64,000 nt of DNA from Nocardioides cavernae (GTDB lineage Bacteria; Actinomycetota; Actinomycetes; Propionibacteriales; Nocardioidaceae). The position numbers and the translations under genes are program-made. Below are positions 17,381 to 25,311 of the stretch, in pieces. The notes under the pieces were generated by a model. It had not been told where the DNA came from and searched no databases. It was given only the letters and a program-made list of their open reading frames with translations. Position 1 is the stretch's first letter. Each line of letters begins with the position of its first letter. The stretch is taken from positions 3,472,001-3,536,000 of the forward strand of contig NZ_JAFBCA010000001.1 of assembly GCF_016907475.1 (NCBI RefSeq), given 5' to 3'.

Positions 17381-17533
17381 TCACCGTCGCCGCCGTCCGA
17401 AGAGGTGGTCGAGCCGGTCACCGATCGACCGCGCGGGCTTGATCTCGACCAGGTTCGACCCGTCCCTCGTCTGCACAGGCGTGCCTCGCTGAAGCGCGGT
17501 GTACGCAATGGGGTCATCAGGCGCATCGGGCAC
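17381..17533 (-). CDS. 50-aa PRC-barrel-like remnant
   Basis: A GTG-started frame of 50 codons, just upstream of the AI-2E gene. The first half (DPIAYTALQRGTPVQTRDG) reads like the start of PRC-barrel proteins common in actinobacteria; the last part (IGDRLDHLFGRRRR) resembles their C-terminal tail. The ~80-100 residues normally between are absent, with the frame kept, as if removed by an internal deletion. It may be a residual gene or a genuine mini-protein. The family link is by eye and needs a profile search. Confidence 0.4.
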   Translation of the reverse strand: MPDAPDDPIAYTALQRGTPVQTRDGSNLVEIKPARSIGDRLDHLFGRRRR

Positions 17534-17780
17534 GCTGCCACCATAGGGCGAACCGCGACGTTTCGCGCGCGACGTCCTCGGTCACCTGTGGCTTCGCCGG
17601 CGCCGTGCGCACCGGTCCCCCACCGCGGGTGACCCCACGGTCCATCCGGACTGCCACCATCGTCGAGGTGACCTCACGCCCCGGTGCACGTCGCCGGGCG
17701 ACGGCACGGCGACCGCACGGAAGCGGCCCGGGCCCGAGCGACTACCGGCCGGGCAGCTCGGCACGAACCAAGGAGCAGAC

Positions 17781-18374
17781 ATGACGGAGAACCAGGGCCC
17801 GGACGGACCCGACGCGGACATCGTCACCGGCGTCTCGGACGGGGCCTACGCCCTCGTCATCGCCGACTACGCGGACACCGAGTCAGCGTGGAGTGCCTAC
17901 GAAGACCTGAAAGCGGTCGAGGACGGTCGCACGGTCGCCATCGAAGGCGTCGTCGTGGTCAAGCGCGGCACGGACGGCAGGCTCGAGATCCAGAAGTCCA
18001 CCGACCACAGCACCCGTTCCGGACTCCGGTGGGGACTGGTCGGCGGCATCGCACTCGGGATCCTCTTCCCACCCTCGATCCTGGGGAGCGCTGCCGTCCT
18101 GGGCTCGACCGGTGCCGCTGCCGGCAAGATCCGCCAGCTGCAGCATCGCCATGAGCTGACCGAGGACCTGGAGGGCTCGATCGCACCCGGCCATTCGGGA
18201 ATCGTGGCTCTTGTCTCCGACCCCAGGGCGGTGAAGATCCGCCAGGCGCTCACCCTGGCCGATGCGATCGTGGAGCGGACGATCGACAAGGTGGCAGCCG
18301 ATGACATCAAGGCTGCAGCCGAGGAGGCGGCCGCCGAGGCGAAGGCCGCCAAGGACACCGACTCCGCGACGTAG
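17781..18374 (+). CDS. DUF1269-type membrane-associated protein
   Basis: A 197-residue protein with AAGGAG 7 bases before ATG. The N-terminal ferredoxin-like segment (YALVIADYADTESAWSAYEDLKAVEDGRT) is followed by a central hydrophobic, Gly-rich hairpin (RWGLVGGIALGILFPPSILG) and an acidic helical tail (KAAAEEAAAEAKAAKD). This is the arrangement of DUF1269 proteins, which are often stress-associated in actinobacteria but biochemically uncharacterised. Two further relatives lie at 27038-28075. It sits alone between the AI-2E gene region and a SnoaL-like gene on the other strand. Confidence 0.8.
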   Translation: MTENQGPDGPDADIVTGVSDGAYALVIADYADTESAWSAYEDLKAVEDGRTVAIEGVVVVKRGTDGRLEIQKSTDHSTRSGLRWGLVGGIALGILFPPSILGSAAVLGSTGAAAGKIRQLQHRHELTEDLEGSIAPGHSGIVALVSDPRAVKIRQALTLADAIVERTIDKVAADDIKAAAEEAAAEAKAAKDTDSAT

Positions 18375-18479
18375 CCCTGCGCCATGTGGGGACTGCCCGT
18401 GCGCGAGATGCGGTTGTCGTCGCCTGCGCGTGCCTGTCCTGGTCGCGTGTGGTGACGACGGCACGTCCCGATGTCTACG

Positions 18480-18893
18480 TCATGAGTCGTGACCGGGCGG
18501 CCGGTAGAGCCGCTCCACCGCGGCACCGATGTCCTCGTCGTGCTGCTCGACCGGCTCCACGTACAACCGGGCAGAGACGATCAGCTCGTCGCGGACCGTG
18601 GCGATGAAGACCCCCCGCATGGCAAAGACCGCGCCGTCCCTGTGGTGGCCGTGCCAGGAGACCTCGCCCCACTCCACGTCTCGATCGCGACAGGTCGCCA
18701 GGAGCTCCGCCCGGAAGTCCGGGACACCGGCGAAGACCGAGGACCAGTTCTCCTGGACCTGCGCCCGCCCCGAGAACTCGCGACCCGGATGCGCCGGTTG
18801 CTCGCTCCGGTAGTCGGGCGCGAAGCACGATGCGAACAGCTCGACGTCGTGGGCGTTCTGGGCATCGGTGAGGCGCTCGAGCGGCGTGCGCAT
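18480..18893 (-). CDS. SnoaL-like / NTF2-fold protein
   Basis: A 137-residue protein with the typical NTF2-fold opening (PLERLTDAQNAHDVELFASCFAPDYRS), followed by FSGRAQVQENWSSVFAGVPDF and paired strands (EVSWHGHHRDGAVFAMRGVF). Members are polyketide cyclases, small isomerases or simple binding proteins, so no reaction can be named. ATG 18893 gives the expected family length; the frame stays open upstream over the divergent promoter region. It is probably monocistronic. Confidence 0.82.
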   Translation of the reverse strand: MRTPLERLTDAQNAHDVELFASCFAPDYRSEQPAHPGREFSGRAQVQENWSSVFAGVPDFRAELLATCRDRDVEWGEVSWHGHHRDGAVFAMRGVFIATVRDELIVSARLYVEPVEQHDEDIGAAVERLYRPPGHDS

Positions 18894-19041
18894 GACGTCG
18901 AACCTAGAAGCCACGCGCGAGGTCGAACATCCCCCGGTGAGGGCGAGGTCCACCAGCCGTCCACACGGAATCTTCCTCGGCACACCCAGCGCGAGACGTG
19001 TCGAGCAAGGACCCTCCGCCGAGCAGGAGCGAGAGCAGACG

Positions 19042-19404
19042 ATGCACCCCGATTCCATCCCTCTGCAGGACTTCGAGGCCATGGTCGTCGACGCCCTGGA
19101 CTCACTGCCCGACTGGGTGATCCCGATCGTGGCCGAGATCGCCGTCCTCGTCGAGGACGACCAGGCTCCCGAGGACAGGCGCCCCGGTGTCCTGTGCCTC
19201 GGGCTGTACCGCGGCGTTCCGCGCACCACTCACTACGGGCGTGCACCCGGCACCCTTCCCGACACCATCACGCTCTACCGCACCCCGATCCTCGCGGTCT
19301 GCGAGCACCCCGAGGACGTGGCGCCACGGGTGCGCAAGGTGCTGGTGCACGAGGTGGGGCACGCCATGGGGCTGGGTGAGGACGAGCTCCGGTCGCTGGG
19401 CTAG
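19042..19404 (+). CDS. metallopeptidase family protein (minimal zincin)
   Basis: A 120-residue protein with the zinc-binding motif HEVGHAMGLGEDELRSLG at the C-terminus: HExxH followed by the conserved acidic G-x-x-E/D-D form of small zincins (DUF1025 type). The N-terminal part (FEAMVVDALDSLPDWV) is also typical. It is cytosolic, with no signal peptide. ATG 19042 fits family length; upstream frame extension overlaps the divergent promoter. Its in vivo substrate is unknown. A 7-bp hairpin downstream (19434-19452) may end its transcript. Confidence 0.85.
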   Translation: MHPDSIPLQDFEAMVVDALDSLPDWVIPIVAEIAVLVEDDQAPEDRRPGVLCLGLYRGVPRTTHYGRAPGTLPDTITLYRTPILAVCEHPEDVAPRVRKVLVHEVGHAMGLGEDELRSLG

Positions 19405-19433
19405 CACTGAGGCTCCACACGTCGCGGCTAAGG

Positions 19434-19452
19434 CTCACCCTTCCCGGGTGAG
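19434..19452 (+). terminator. small hairpin after metallopeptidase gene
   Basis: CTCACCC-TTCCC-GGGTGAG forms a 7-bp perfect stem 30 bases after the metallopeptidase stop and 148 bases before the sulfatase operon. There is no T-tract, as is common in high-GC actinobacteria. It may separate the two units. Confidence 0.4.
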
Positions 19453-19599
19453 GCACGCGGCCGTCGGGTCGCCGACGTTGGATGTCACGACGAGTCCCAC
19501 GTGCGTGCCGTCGACGGCGCCCGGTCAGGCCGGCCCGGGCGCACGGGCCCGCGTGGCTCGGCCGCTGGCGGGCAGCTGCCCCTACCGAAGGAGCACCAC

Positions 19600-21099
19600 A
19601 TGGCGGACAGGCCGAACATCCTGATCATCTGGGGCGATGACATCGGGGTGAGCAACCTGAGCTGCTACAGCGACGGGGTGATGGGCTACCGGACCCCCCA
19701 CATCGACCGCATCGCGGACGAGGGGGTGCGGTTCACCGACTACTACGGCGAGCAGAGCTGCACGGCAGGTCGCGCGGCGTTCATCACCGGTCAGAACCCG
19801 TACCGCACGGGCCTGACCAAGGTCGGGATGCCTGGCATGGACGTCGGGCTGAGGGCCGAGGACCCCACGATCGCGACGGCTCTCAAGGCGCTCGGCTACG
19901 CCACGGGGCAGTTCGGCAAGAACCACTTCGGCGACCGTGACGAGTTCCTCCCCACCATGCACGGCTTCGACGAGTTCTTCGGCAACCTCTACCACCTCAA
20001 CGCCGAGGAGGAGCCCGAGCTCGACGACTACCCGCCCGAGGAGGACTTCCCCGACTTCCGCAAGAACTTCGGCCCGCGAGGCGTCATCCACTCGTGGTCG
20101 AACGGCGACGGCACGCAGCGCATCGAGGACACCGGCCCGCTGACGAAGGAGCGGATGAAGACCATCGACGACGAGGTCGCTCCCGAGGCGCTGCGGTTCA
20201 TGTCCGACGCCAGGGCCGCCAACACCCCGTTCTTCGTCTGGCTCAACACCACCCACATGCACTTCCGCACCCATGTCAAGGACGGCAGCAGGGGTCGCGC
20301 CGGCCGGTGGCAGTCGGCCTACCACGACACGATGTGCGACCACGACGACCTGGTCGGCGACGTCCTGGCGTTCCTCGACGACAACGGGCTGGCCGAGGAC
20401 ACGATCGTCATGTACTCCACGGACAACGGTCCCCACATGAACTCCTGGCCCGATGCCGGCATGACACCGTTCCGGAGCGAGAAGAACTCGAACTGGGAGG
20501 GCGCGTACCGGGTGCCGGCGGTGGTTCGATGGCCCGGACGAATCCCGGCAGGCACGGTGCTGAACGGGATCGTCAGCCACAACGACTGGTTCGTCACCCT
20601 CCTCGCCGCGGCGGGTGACACCGACGTTGCGGACCGGTTGAAGCGGGGCACCGATCTGGGCGGGACGACGTACAAGGTGCACCTCGACGGGCACAACCAG
20701 CTGGACTACATCACCGGGGCGTTGGACGAGAGCCCCCGCAAGCACTTCTTCTACGTCTCCGACGACGGCGACCTGACCGCGCTGAGGTACGACAACTGGA
20801 AGCTGGTCTTCCTCGAGCAACGCGCGACCGGGACGCTGCGCGTGTGGGCAGAACCGTTCACGGAGCTGCGGGTGCCGAAGATGTTCAACCTCCGCACCGA
20901 CCCCTACGAGCGCGCCGACATCACGTCCAACACCTACTACGACTGGTGCCTGGACCACGCCTGGTTGCCGATCCCGGCACAGGTGTACGTCTCCCGGATG
21001 ATCGAGTCCCTGGCCGAGTTCCCGGCCCGGCAGGAACCACCCAGCTTCAGCATCGACCGGGTGCTCGAGAAGCTCAAGGCCGGCGTTGGCAGCACCTGA
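19600..21099 (+). CDS. arylsulfatase (type I, formylglycine dependent)
   Basis: A 499-residue sulfatase from ATG 19600, with GAAGGAG 6 bases upstream. The metal site opens with IIWGDDIG (D13, D14). The activation motif is C54-T-A-G-R58, in which Cys54 would be oxidised to formylglycine. Later motifs include GKNHFG, THMHFRTH and YSTDNGPH. There is no signal peptide, so the enzyme acts in the cytoplasm or follows another export route. The next gene encodes the formylglycine-generating enzyme, one base after the stop, so activation is supplied in the same operon. The substrate is a sulfate ester of unknown type. Confidence 0.92.
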   Translation: MADRPNILIIWGDDIGVSNLSCYSDGVMGYRTPHIDRIADEGVRFTDYYGEQSCTAGRAAFITGQNPYRTGLTKVGMPGMDVGLRAEDPTIATALKALGYATGQFGKNHFGDRDEFLPTMHGFDEFFGNLYHLNAEEEPELDDYPPEEDFPDFRKNFGPRGVIHSWSNGDGTQRIEDTGPLTKERMKTIDDEVAPEALRFMSDARAANTPFFVWLNTTHMHFRTHVKDGSRGRAGRWQSAYHDTMCDHDDLVGDVLAFLDDNGLAEDTIVMYSTDNGPHMNSWPDAGMTPFRSEKNSNWEGAYRVPAVVRWPGRIPAGTVLNGIVSHNDWFVTLLAAAGDTDVADRLKRGTDLGGTTYKVHLDGHNQLDYITGALDESPRKHFFYVSDDGDLTALRYDNWKLVFLEQRATGTLRVWAEPFTELRVPKMFNLRTDPYERADITSNTYYDWCLDHAWLPIPAQVYVSRMIESLAEFPARQEPPSFSIDRVLEKLKAGVGST

Positions 21100-21100
21100 G

Positions 21101-22048
21101 ATGGCCGTCGACCTCCCGGGTGGGATGTTCACGATGGGGTCGGACGCCCACTACCCCGAGGAGGCGCCGACCCACCGCGTGCGGGTCGACGCCTTCTCGA
21201 TCGACGCGACCACGGTGACGAACGCCGAGTTCGCGGCGTTCGTGGCCGAGACGGGGTACGTGACCGTGGCCGAGCGGGACCCCGACCCGGCCGACTTCCC
21301 GGACGCGCCGGCCGAGAGCCTGCAACCGGGATCGATGGTCTTCGTCCCCACCCGTGGGCCGGTGGACCTGCGCCACCTCAGCCAGTGGTGGCGCTGGAAG
21401 CCCGGCGCCAGCTGGAGGCACCCGCGAGGACCGACGAGCTCCGTCGACCAGCTGCTCGAGCATCCCGTGGTGCACGTCGCACACGAGGACGCGCTGGCCT
21501 ACGCGTCCTGGGTCGGGGCCTCGCTGCCGACCGAGGCCGAGTGGGAGTACGCCGCCCGCGGCGGCCTCGACGGGACGGCGTACACCTGGGGCGAGGACGC
21601 CCGCCCCGGGGGCAGGCTGATGGCCAACACCTGGGACGGCCCCGACTTCCCCTGGCGCAGCTCCGGCGAGAGCGGGTTCCTGCGCACCGCGCCGGTCGGC
21701 AGCTTCCCGGCCAACGGCTACGGGCTCTTCGACATGGCCGGCAACGTCTGGGAGTGGACGGACGACTGGTGGACGAGCCGACACCCCGAGGACGCCGGCT
21801 CGCCCTGCTGCGCTCCGGAGAACCCGCGCGGTGGCGACCTCCAGGCGAGCTACGACCCGGCACAACCGCAGTTCCGCGTCGGGCGCAAGGTCATCAAGGG
21901 CGGCTCCCACCTGTGCGCCGACACCTACTGCCTGCGCTACCGGCCTGCAGCGCGGCGACCCCAGCCGATCGACACCGGCATGAGCCACGTCGGCTTCCGT
22001 TGCGTGCGACGACCCGGACCCGCAGCACGAAGGGCCGACCATGCCTGA
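21101..22048 (+). CDS. formylglycine-generating enzyme (SUMF1/EgtB fold)
   Basis: A 315-residue FGE-sulfatase family protein. ATG 21101 lies one base after the sulfatase stop; a TTG at 21086 inside the sulfatase is possible but less likely. Signature motifs: PGGMFTMGSD at the N-terminus, PVVHVAHEDALAYASW, LPTEAEWEYAARGG, FDMAGNVWEWTDDWW, and the active-site pair C272 and C277 in KGGSHLCADTYCLRYRPAAR. Both copper-binding cysteines of the aerobic enzyme are present, so it should oxidise Cys54 of the upstream sulfatase. It overlaps the next gene by 8 bases. Confidence 0.93.
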   Translation: MAVDLPGGMFTMGSDAHYPEEAPTHRVRVDAFSIDATTVTNAEFAAFVAETGYVTVAERDPDPADFPDAPAESLQPGSMVFVPTRGPVDLRHLSQWWRWKPGASWRHPRGPTSSVDQLLEHPVVHVAHEDALAYASWVGASLPTEAEWEYAARGGLDGTAYTWGEDARPGGRLMANTWDGPDFPWRSSGESGFLRTAPVGSFPANGYGLFDMAGNVWEWTDDWWTSRHPEDAGSPCCAPENPRGGDLQASYDPAQPQFRVGRKVIKGGSHLCADTYCLRYRPAARRPQPIDTGMSHVGFRCVRRPGPAARRADHA

Positions 22049-22964
22049 CGACCTGCTCCCCTCCTGGCGCCCCGGGCCCACGCGTGATGCGCTCGTCGCG
22101 TTCCTCGACGACGTGCTCGACGTGCCGACGGAGGAGCGGGTCGCGTGCCTCGACAACGACGGCACCCTGTGGTGCGAGCGCCCGAGCTACGTCCAGCTCG
22201 ACTTCTTCATCGACACGTTGAGGTCCAGGGCGTCCGAGCCCGACTTCGTGCACACGCCCGAGCTCGACGCGCTCCTGGGCAACGACACGGCCGCGATGGG
22301 TGAGCTCGGCCTGGAACGCATCGCCATGGCCCTGACCAGCCTGTGCGAAGGCATCTCACCCGAGGAGTTCACCCGTCGGGTCCGCGCGTTCATGTCGGTC
22401 GCCCAGCACCCGACGCTCGGTCGTCCGCTGCTCCGCAACGTCTACCAGCCGATGCTCGAGCTCATCGACGAGCTCCGACGCCGGGACGTCACGGTCACGA
22501 TCGTCACCGGCGGCGGGACCGAGTTCGTCCGTGCCGTCAGCCAGCAGCTGTACGGCGTTCCTCCCGAAGCGGTCGTCGGGACGCTGATCGGCTACGAGCT
22601 CAGCCGCGGCGACGACGGGGCACCCCGCCTGCTGAGGACCGGTCGCCCGGCCGGCGGGGCCAACGAGGGCGCCGCCAAGGTGAGCAACATCCAGAGCCAG
22701 CTGGGCCGCCGCCCGCTCCTCGTCGCGGGCAACTCCGGGGGTGACCGGGAGATGCTGGAGTGGGCGGCGTCCGGCCCGGGCCCCTCGCTCGCCCTGCTGA
22801 TCGACCACGACGACGCGGACCGCGAGTTCGCCTACGTGAGCAGCGCCGAGACGTTCGCCGAGCCCGAGCCGATCACGGACGTCGGCTCTCGGCTGGGGTG
22901 GACGGTGGTCAGCATGGCGGCCGACTGGGCGACCGTCTTCCCGTCCGTGGCGCCCGAGCACTAG
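22041..22964 (+). CDS. HAD-family phosphatase
   Basis: A 307-residue HAD hydrolase with all four motifs visible: I CLDNDGTLW (DxD nucleophile), II TIVTGGG, III the Lys in GAAKVSNIQ, IV VAGNSGGDREML. The helical cap insert lies between motifs I and II, as in SerB-like phosphatases. It has no signal peptide. The start overlaps the FGE gene by 8 bases, so it is co-translated. Its substrate is unknown; a phosphomonoester related to the sulfated compound of this operon is a guess. Confidence 0.88.
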   Translation: MPDDLLPSWRPGPTRDALVAFLDDVLDVPTEERVACLDNDGTLWCERPSYVQLDFFIDTLRSRASEPDFVHTPELDALLGNDTAAMGELGLERIAMALTSLCEGISPEEFTRRVRAFMSVAQHPTLGRPLLRNVYQPMLELIDELRRRDVTVTIVTGGGTEFVRAVSQQLYGVPPEAVVGTLIGYELSRGDDGAPRLLRTGRPAGGANEGAAKVSNIQSQLGRRPLLVAGNSGGDREMLEWAASGPGPSLALLIDHDDADREFAYVSSAETFAEPEPITDVGSRLGWTVVSMAADWATVFPSVAPEH

Positions 22965-22994
22965 TGGGTCGACATCGATGCGACGGGTGGGGAG

Positions 22995-23708
22995 ATGACA
23001 CGACAACCGACGGCCACGGCCGAGTCGGCACGGCTCACGACGATCAACCTCGTCGCCGCTGTGGCGTTCATCCTCGGCGGCAGCCTCTTCGCCCTGGGTG
23101 CGGTCCTCGCCCAGGACGGGGAGGTCGCGCTGCGGACGGTCAACATCACCTACCTCGTGGGCGGTTTCTTCTTCAGCCTGGGCGGCTACGTGTCGGTCCT
23201 GCTCGCGGTCAACACGGGGCTCGGCAACGACGGCACCGCGGGAGCGCACGTGCGGTGGTGGCGATACCAGCCCGAACGGCGCGACTGGATGAGCGCCGTC
23301 GTGCTGTTCGTCGGGACGCTGCTCTTCGCGGTCAGCCTCGTGGCGGCGTTCGCCGAAGGGCTCACCCCGCGCCAGTCCAACGGCTGGATCTGGTTCCCGG
23401 ACATCCTCGGCTGCATCTGCTTCCTCGTGTCCGGCCACCTCGCGATGCTCGAGGTCGGCGGGGGTCACGTCGGGGTGCACGTCGATGCGCTCTCGTGGTG
23501 GGTGGTGGCGGTCAACCAGCTCGGTTCGATCCTGTTCTTCCTCGCCGGGCTGGCGGCCTTCGTCCGGCCGGCGACCTCCGCCGCCCTCGACGCCGGGCTG
23601 GTCAACTGGGGGACCTTCTCGGGGGCCGTGTGCTTCGCGGCCGGCGGCGTCGTGCAGCTCTTCGACAAGCCAACCTCGACAAGAACGGTGGTGCAGAAAA
23701 CGCCATGA
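22995..23708 (+). CDS. six-helix membrane protein of sulfatase-GAD operon
   Basis: A 237-residue integral membrane protein with GGGGAG before ATG 22995. About six hydrophobic helices are seen: INLVAAVAFILGGSLFALGA, TYLVGGFFFSLGGYVSVLL, VVLFVGTLLFAVSLVAAF, ILGCICFLVSGHLAML, NQLGSILFFLAGLAAFV and WGTFSGAVCFAAGGVVQLF. The paired GG-x3-F/S pattern suggests an internal repeat. I do not recognise a named family with certainty (a YrhK-like domain is possible). Its stop overlaps the gadB ATG (ATGA), so it is tightly co-expressed with decarboxylase and could export its product or sense membrane stress. Confidence 0.75.
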   Translation: MTRQPTATAESARLTTINLVAAVAFILGGSLFALGAVLAQDGEVALRTVNITYLVGGFFFSLGGYVSVLLAVNTGLGNDGTAGAHVRWWRYQPERRDWMSAVVLFVGTLLFAVSLVAAFAEGLTPRQSNGWIWFPDILGCICFLVSGHLAMLEVGGGHVGVHVDALSWWVVAVNQLGSILFFLAGLAAFVRPATSAALDAGLVNWGTFSGAVCFAAGGVVQLFDKPTSTRTVVQKTP

Positions 23709-25081
23709 CGACATTGAGCCAATCAGCAGCCGAAGCGCTGTACGGCAACCGGTTCCTGACGGAGAAGGCGCCCTCGACGTCGTTCCCGCAGACCGGGATG
23801 CGCCCGACCGACGCCATGCGGCTCCTCGGCGAGGACCTGAACCTCGAAGGCGATCCGCAGCGCAACCTCGCCACCTTCGTCACGACCTGGATGGAGCCCG
23901 AGGCGCAGCGGATCATCGCCGAGAACCTGCACCGCAACTTCATCGACCACGCCGAGTACCCGATATCGGCAGAGATCGAGCAACGCTGCGTCCGGATGTT
24001 GGCCGACCTCTTCAACGCCCCGGGTCCCACGACGGGCTGTCGCACCCAGGGGTCGTCCGAGGCGATCATGCTCGGCGCGCTCTCCCTGAAGTGGAAGTGG
24101 AAGGAACGCCGTCAGGCCGCGAACCTGCCGACGGACAGGCCGAACCTCGTGTTCGGAGGAGACGTCCACGTCGTGTGGGAGAAGTTCTGCCGCTACTTCG
24201 ACGTCGAGCCACGCATCGTCCCGCTCGAGGAGAACAAGTACACCATCGGCCCCGCGGACGTGGAGCCGCACATCGACGAGAACACCATCGGCGTCGCAGC
24301 CGTCCTGGGCACCACCTTCACCGGCCACATGGACGACATCGTCGGCATCAACAACCTGCTGCTCGACATCAGGAACCGGCGCGACCTGGACGTCCCACTC
24401 CACGTCGACGGCGCCAGCGGCGGATTCGTGTGGCCGTTCCTCTACCCCGACTCACCCTGGGACTTCCGCCTCGAGCAGGTGCGCTCCATCAACGTGTCGG
24501 GTCACAAGTACGGGCTCGTCTACCCCGGCATCGGCTGGCTGGTCTTCCGCGAGGAGTCCGACCTCGCCGAGGACCTGGTCTTCTACGAGAACTACCTCGG
24601 CAAGCTCGACGCCACCTTCACGCTGAACTTCTCGACGGGCGCCTCGATGGTGCTGGCCCAGTACTACAACTTCGTCCGCCTGGGCCGCGACGGCTACACC
24701 TACGTGATGAAGCAGATGCAGCAGAACGCCCAGGCGCTGGCGTCCAACCTGCGCGACAGCGGCCGTTTCGAGGTGATCGGCGCAGGTGAGGAGCAGCTGC
24801 CGCTGGTGGCCTTCCGGCTCTCGGGCGAGCACACGACGTACGACGAGTCCGACATCGCGTGGCAGCTGTCCGCGGAGCGGGGCTGGATGGTGCCGGCGTA
24901 CACGCTCCCGCCGAACGCCGAGCGGGTGAAGATCATGCGTGCGCTCGTGAAGGAGACCATGAGTCGCGAGCAGGTCGAACGCCTGACCCGTGACATCGCG
25001 GACGCGTGCGCGACCCTCGAGAAGAAGGGCGGGACGACCGAGACCGAGCGCGCGCAGACCAAGCGGGGATCGGGCTACTGA
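23705..25081 (+). CDS. gadB: glutamate decarboxylase, PLP dependent
   Basis: A 458-residue group II decarboxylase. The PLP lysine is in SINVSGHKYGLVYPG; upstream are the substrate loop GCRTQGSSEAIMLGALSLKWKWKER region and HVDGASGGFVWPF. Length and order match bacterial GadB, which turns glutamate into GABA while consuming a proton. The ATG overlaps the preceding membrane-protein stop. No gadC glutamate/GABA antiporter is nearby, so acid resistance by exchange is not obvious. It ends the five-gene sulfatase operon; a GC-rich hairpin follows at 25185-25221. Confidence 0.93.
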   Translation: MTTLSQSAAEALYGNRFLTEKAPSTSFPQTGMRPTDAMRLLGEDLNLEGDPQRNLATFVTTWMEPEAQRIIAENLHRNFIDHAEYPISAEIEQRCVRMLADLFNAPGPTTGCRTQGSSEAIMLGALSLKWKWKERRQAANLPTDRPNLVFGGDVHVVWEKFCRYFDVEPRIVPLEENKYTIGPADVEPHIDENTIGVAAVLGTTFTGHMDDIVGINNLLLDIRNRRDLDVPLHVDGASGGFVWPFLYPDSPWDFRLEQVRSINVSGHKYGLVYPGIGWLVFREESDLAEDLVFYENYLGKLDATFTLNFSTGASMVLAQYYNFVRLGRDGYTYVMKQMQQNAQALASNLRDSGRFEVIGAGEEQLPLVAFRLSGEHTTYDESDIAWQLSAERGWMVPAYTLPPNAERVKIMRALVKETMSREQVERLTRDIADACATLEKKGGTTETERAQTKRGSGY

Positions 25082-25184
25082 CGGCGCATCCTGCACCGGC
25101 GCCGGGGTTGGCTAGACAGCGTGTCCGTCCACGAGCGCGTGGCGTAGCGTCGATCCCTGCAGCGGGGGTGCACACCCGGGGGAA

Positions 25185-25221
25185 CTGCCCGCGGGACTAG
25201 TCCAGCCAGCCCCGCGGGCAG
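25185..25221. terminator. strong hairpin between convergent gadB and thrE
   Basis: CTGCCCGCGGG (25185-25195) pairs perfectly with CCCGCGGGCAG (25211-25221) around a 15-base loop. It lies between two converging genes and could terminate both. No T-tract is seen. The rest of the 230-base gap shows no coding potential. Confidence 0.6.
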
Positions 25222-25311
25222 GTTGTGGGGCCGGGGTACCCCAACACTGAGCGGTCCACGGATGCGTTACCCAGTGGGCGCTCGGGCCATCCGCTGGTCT
25301 GGACCGGGAAG

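Noticed and set aside
22041..22964. DND in the HAD gene considered as a broken nucleophile motif
   Set aside because: DxD with x = Asn is within the family pattern, and all four motifs are present.
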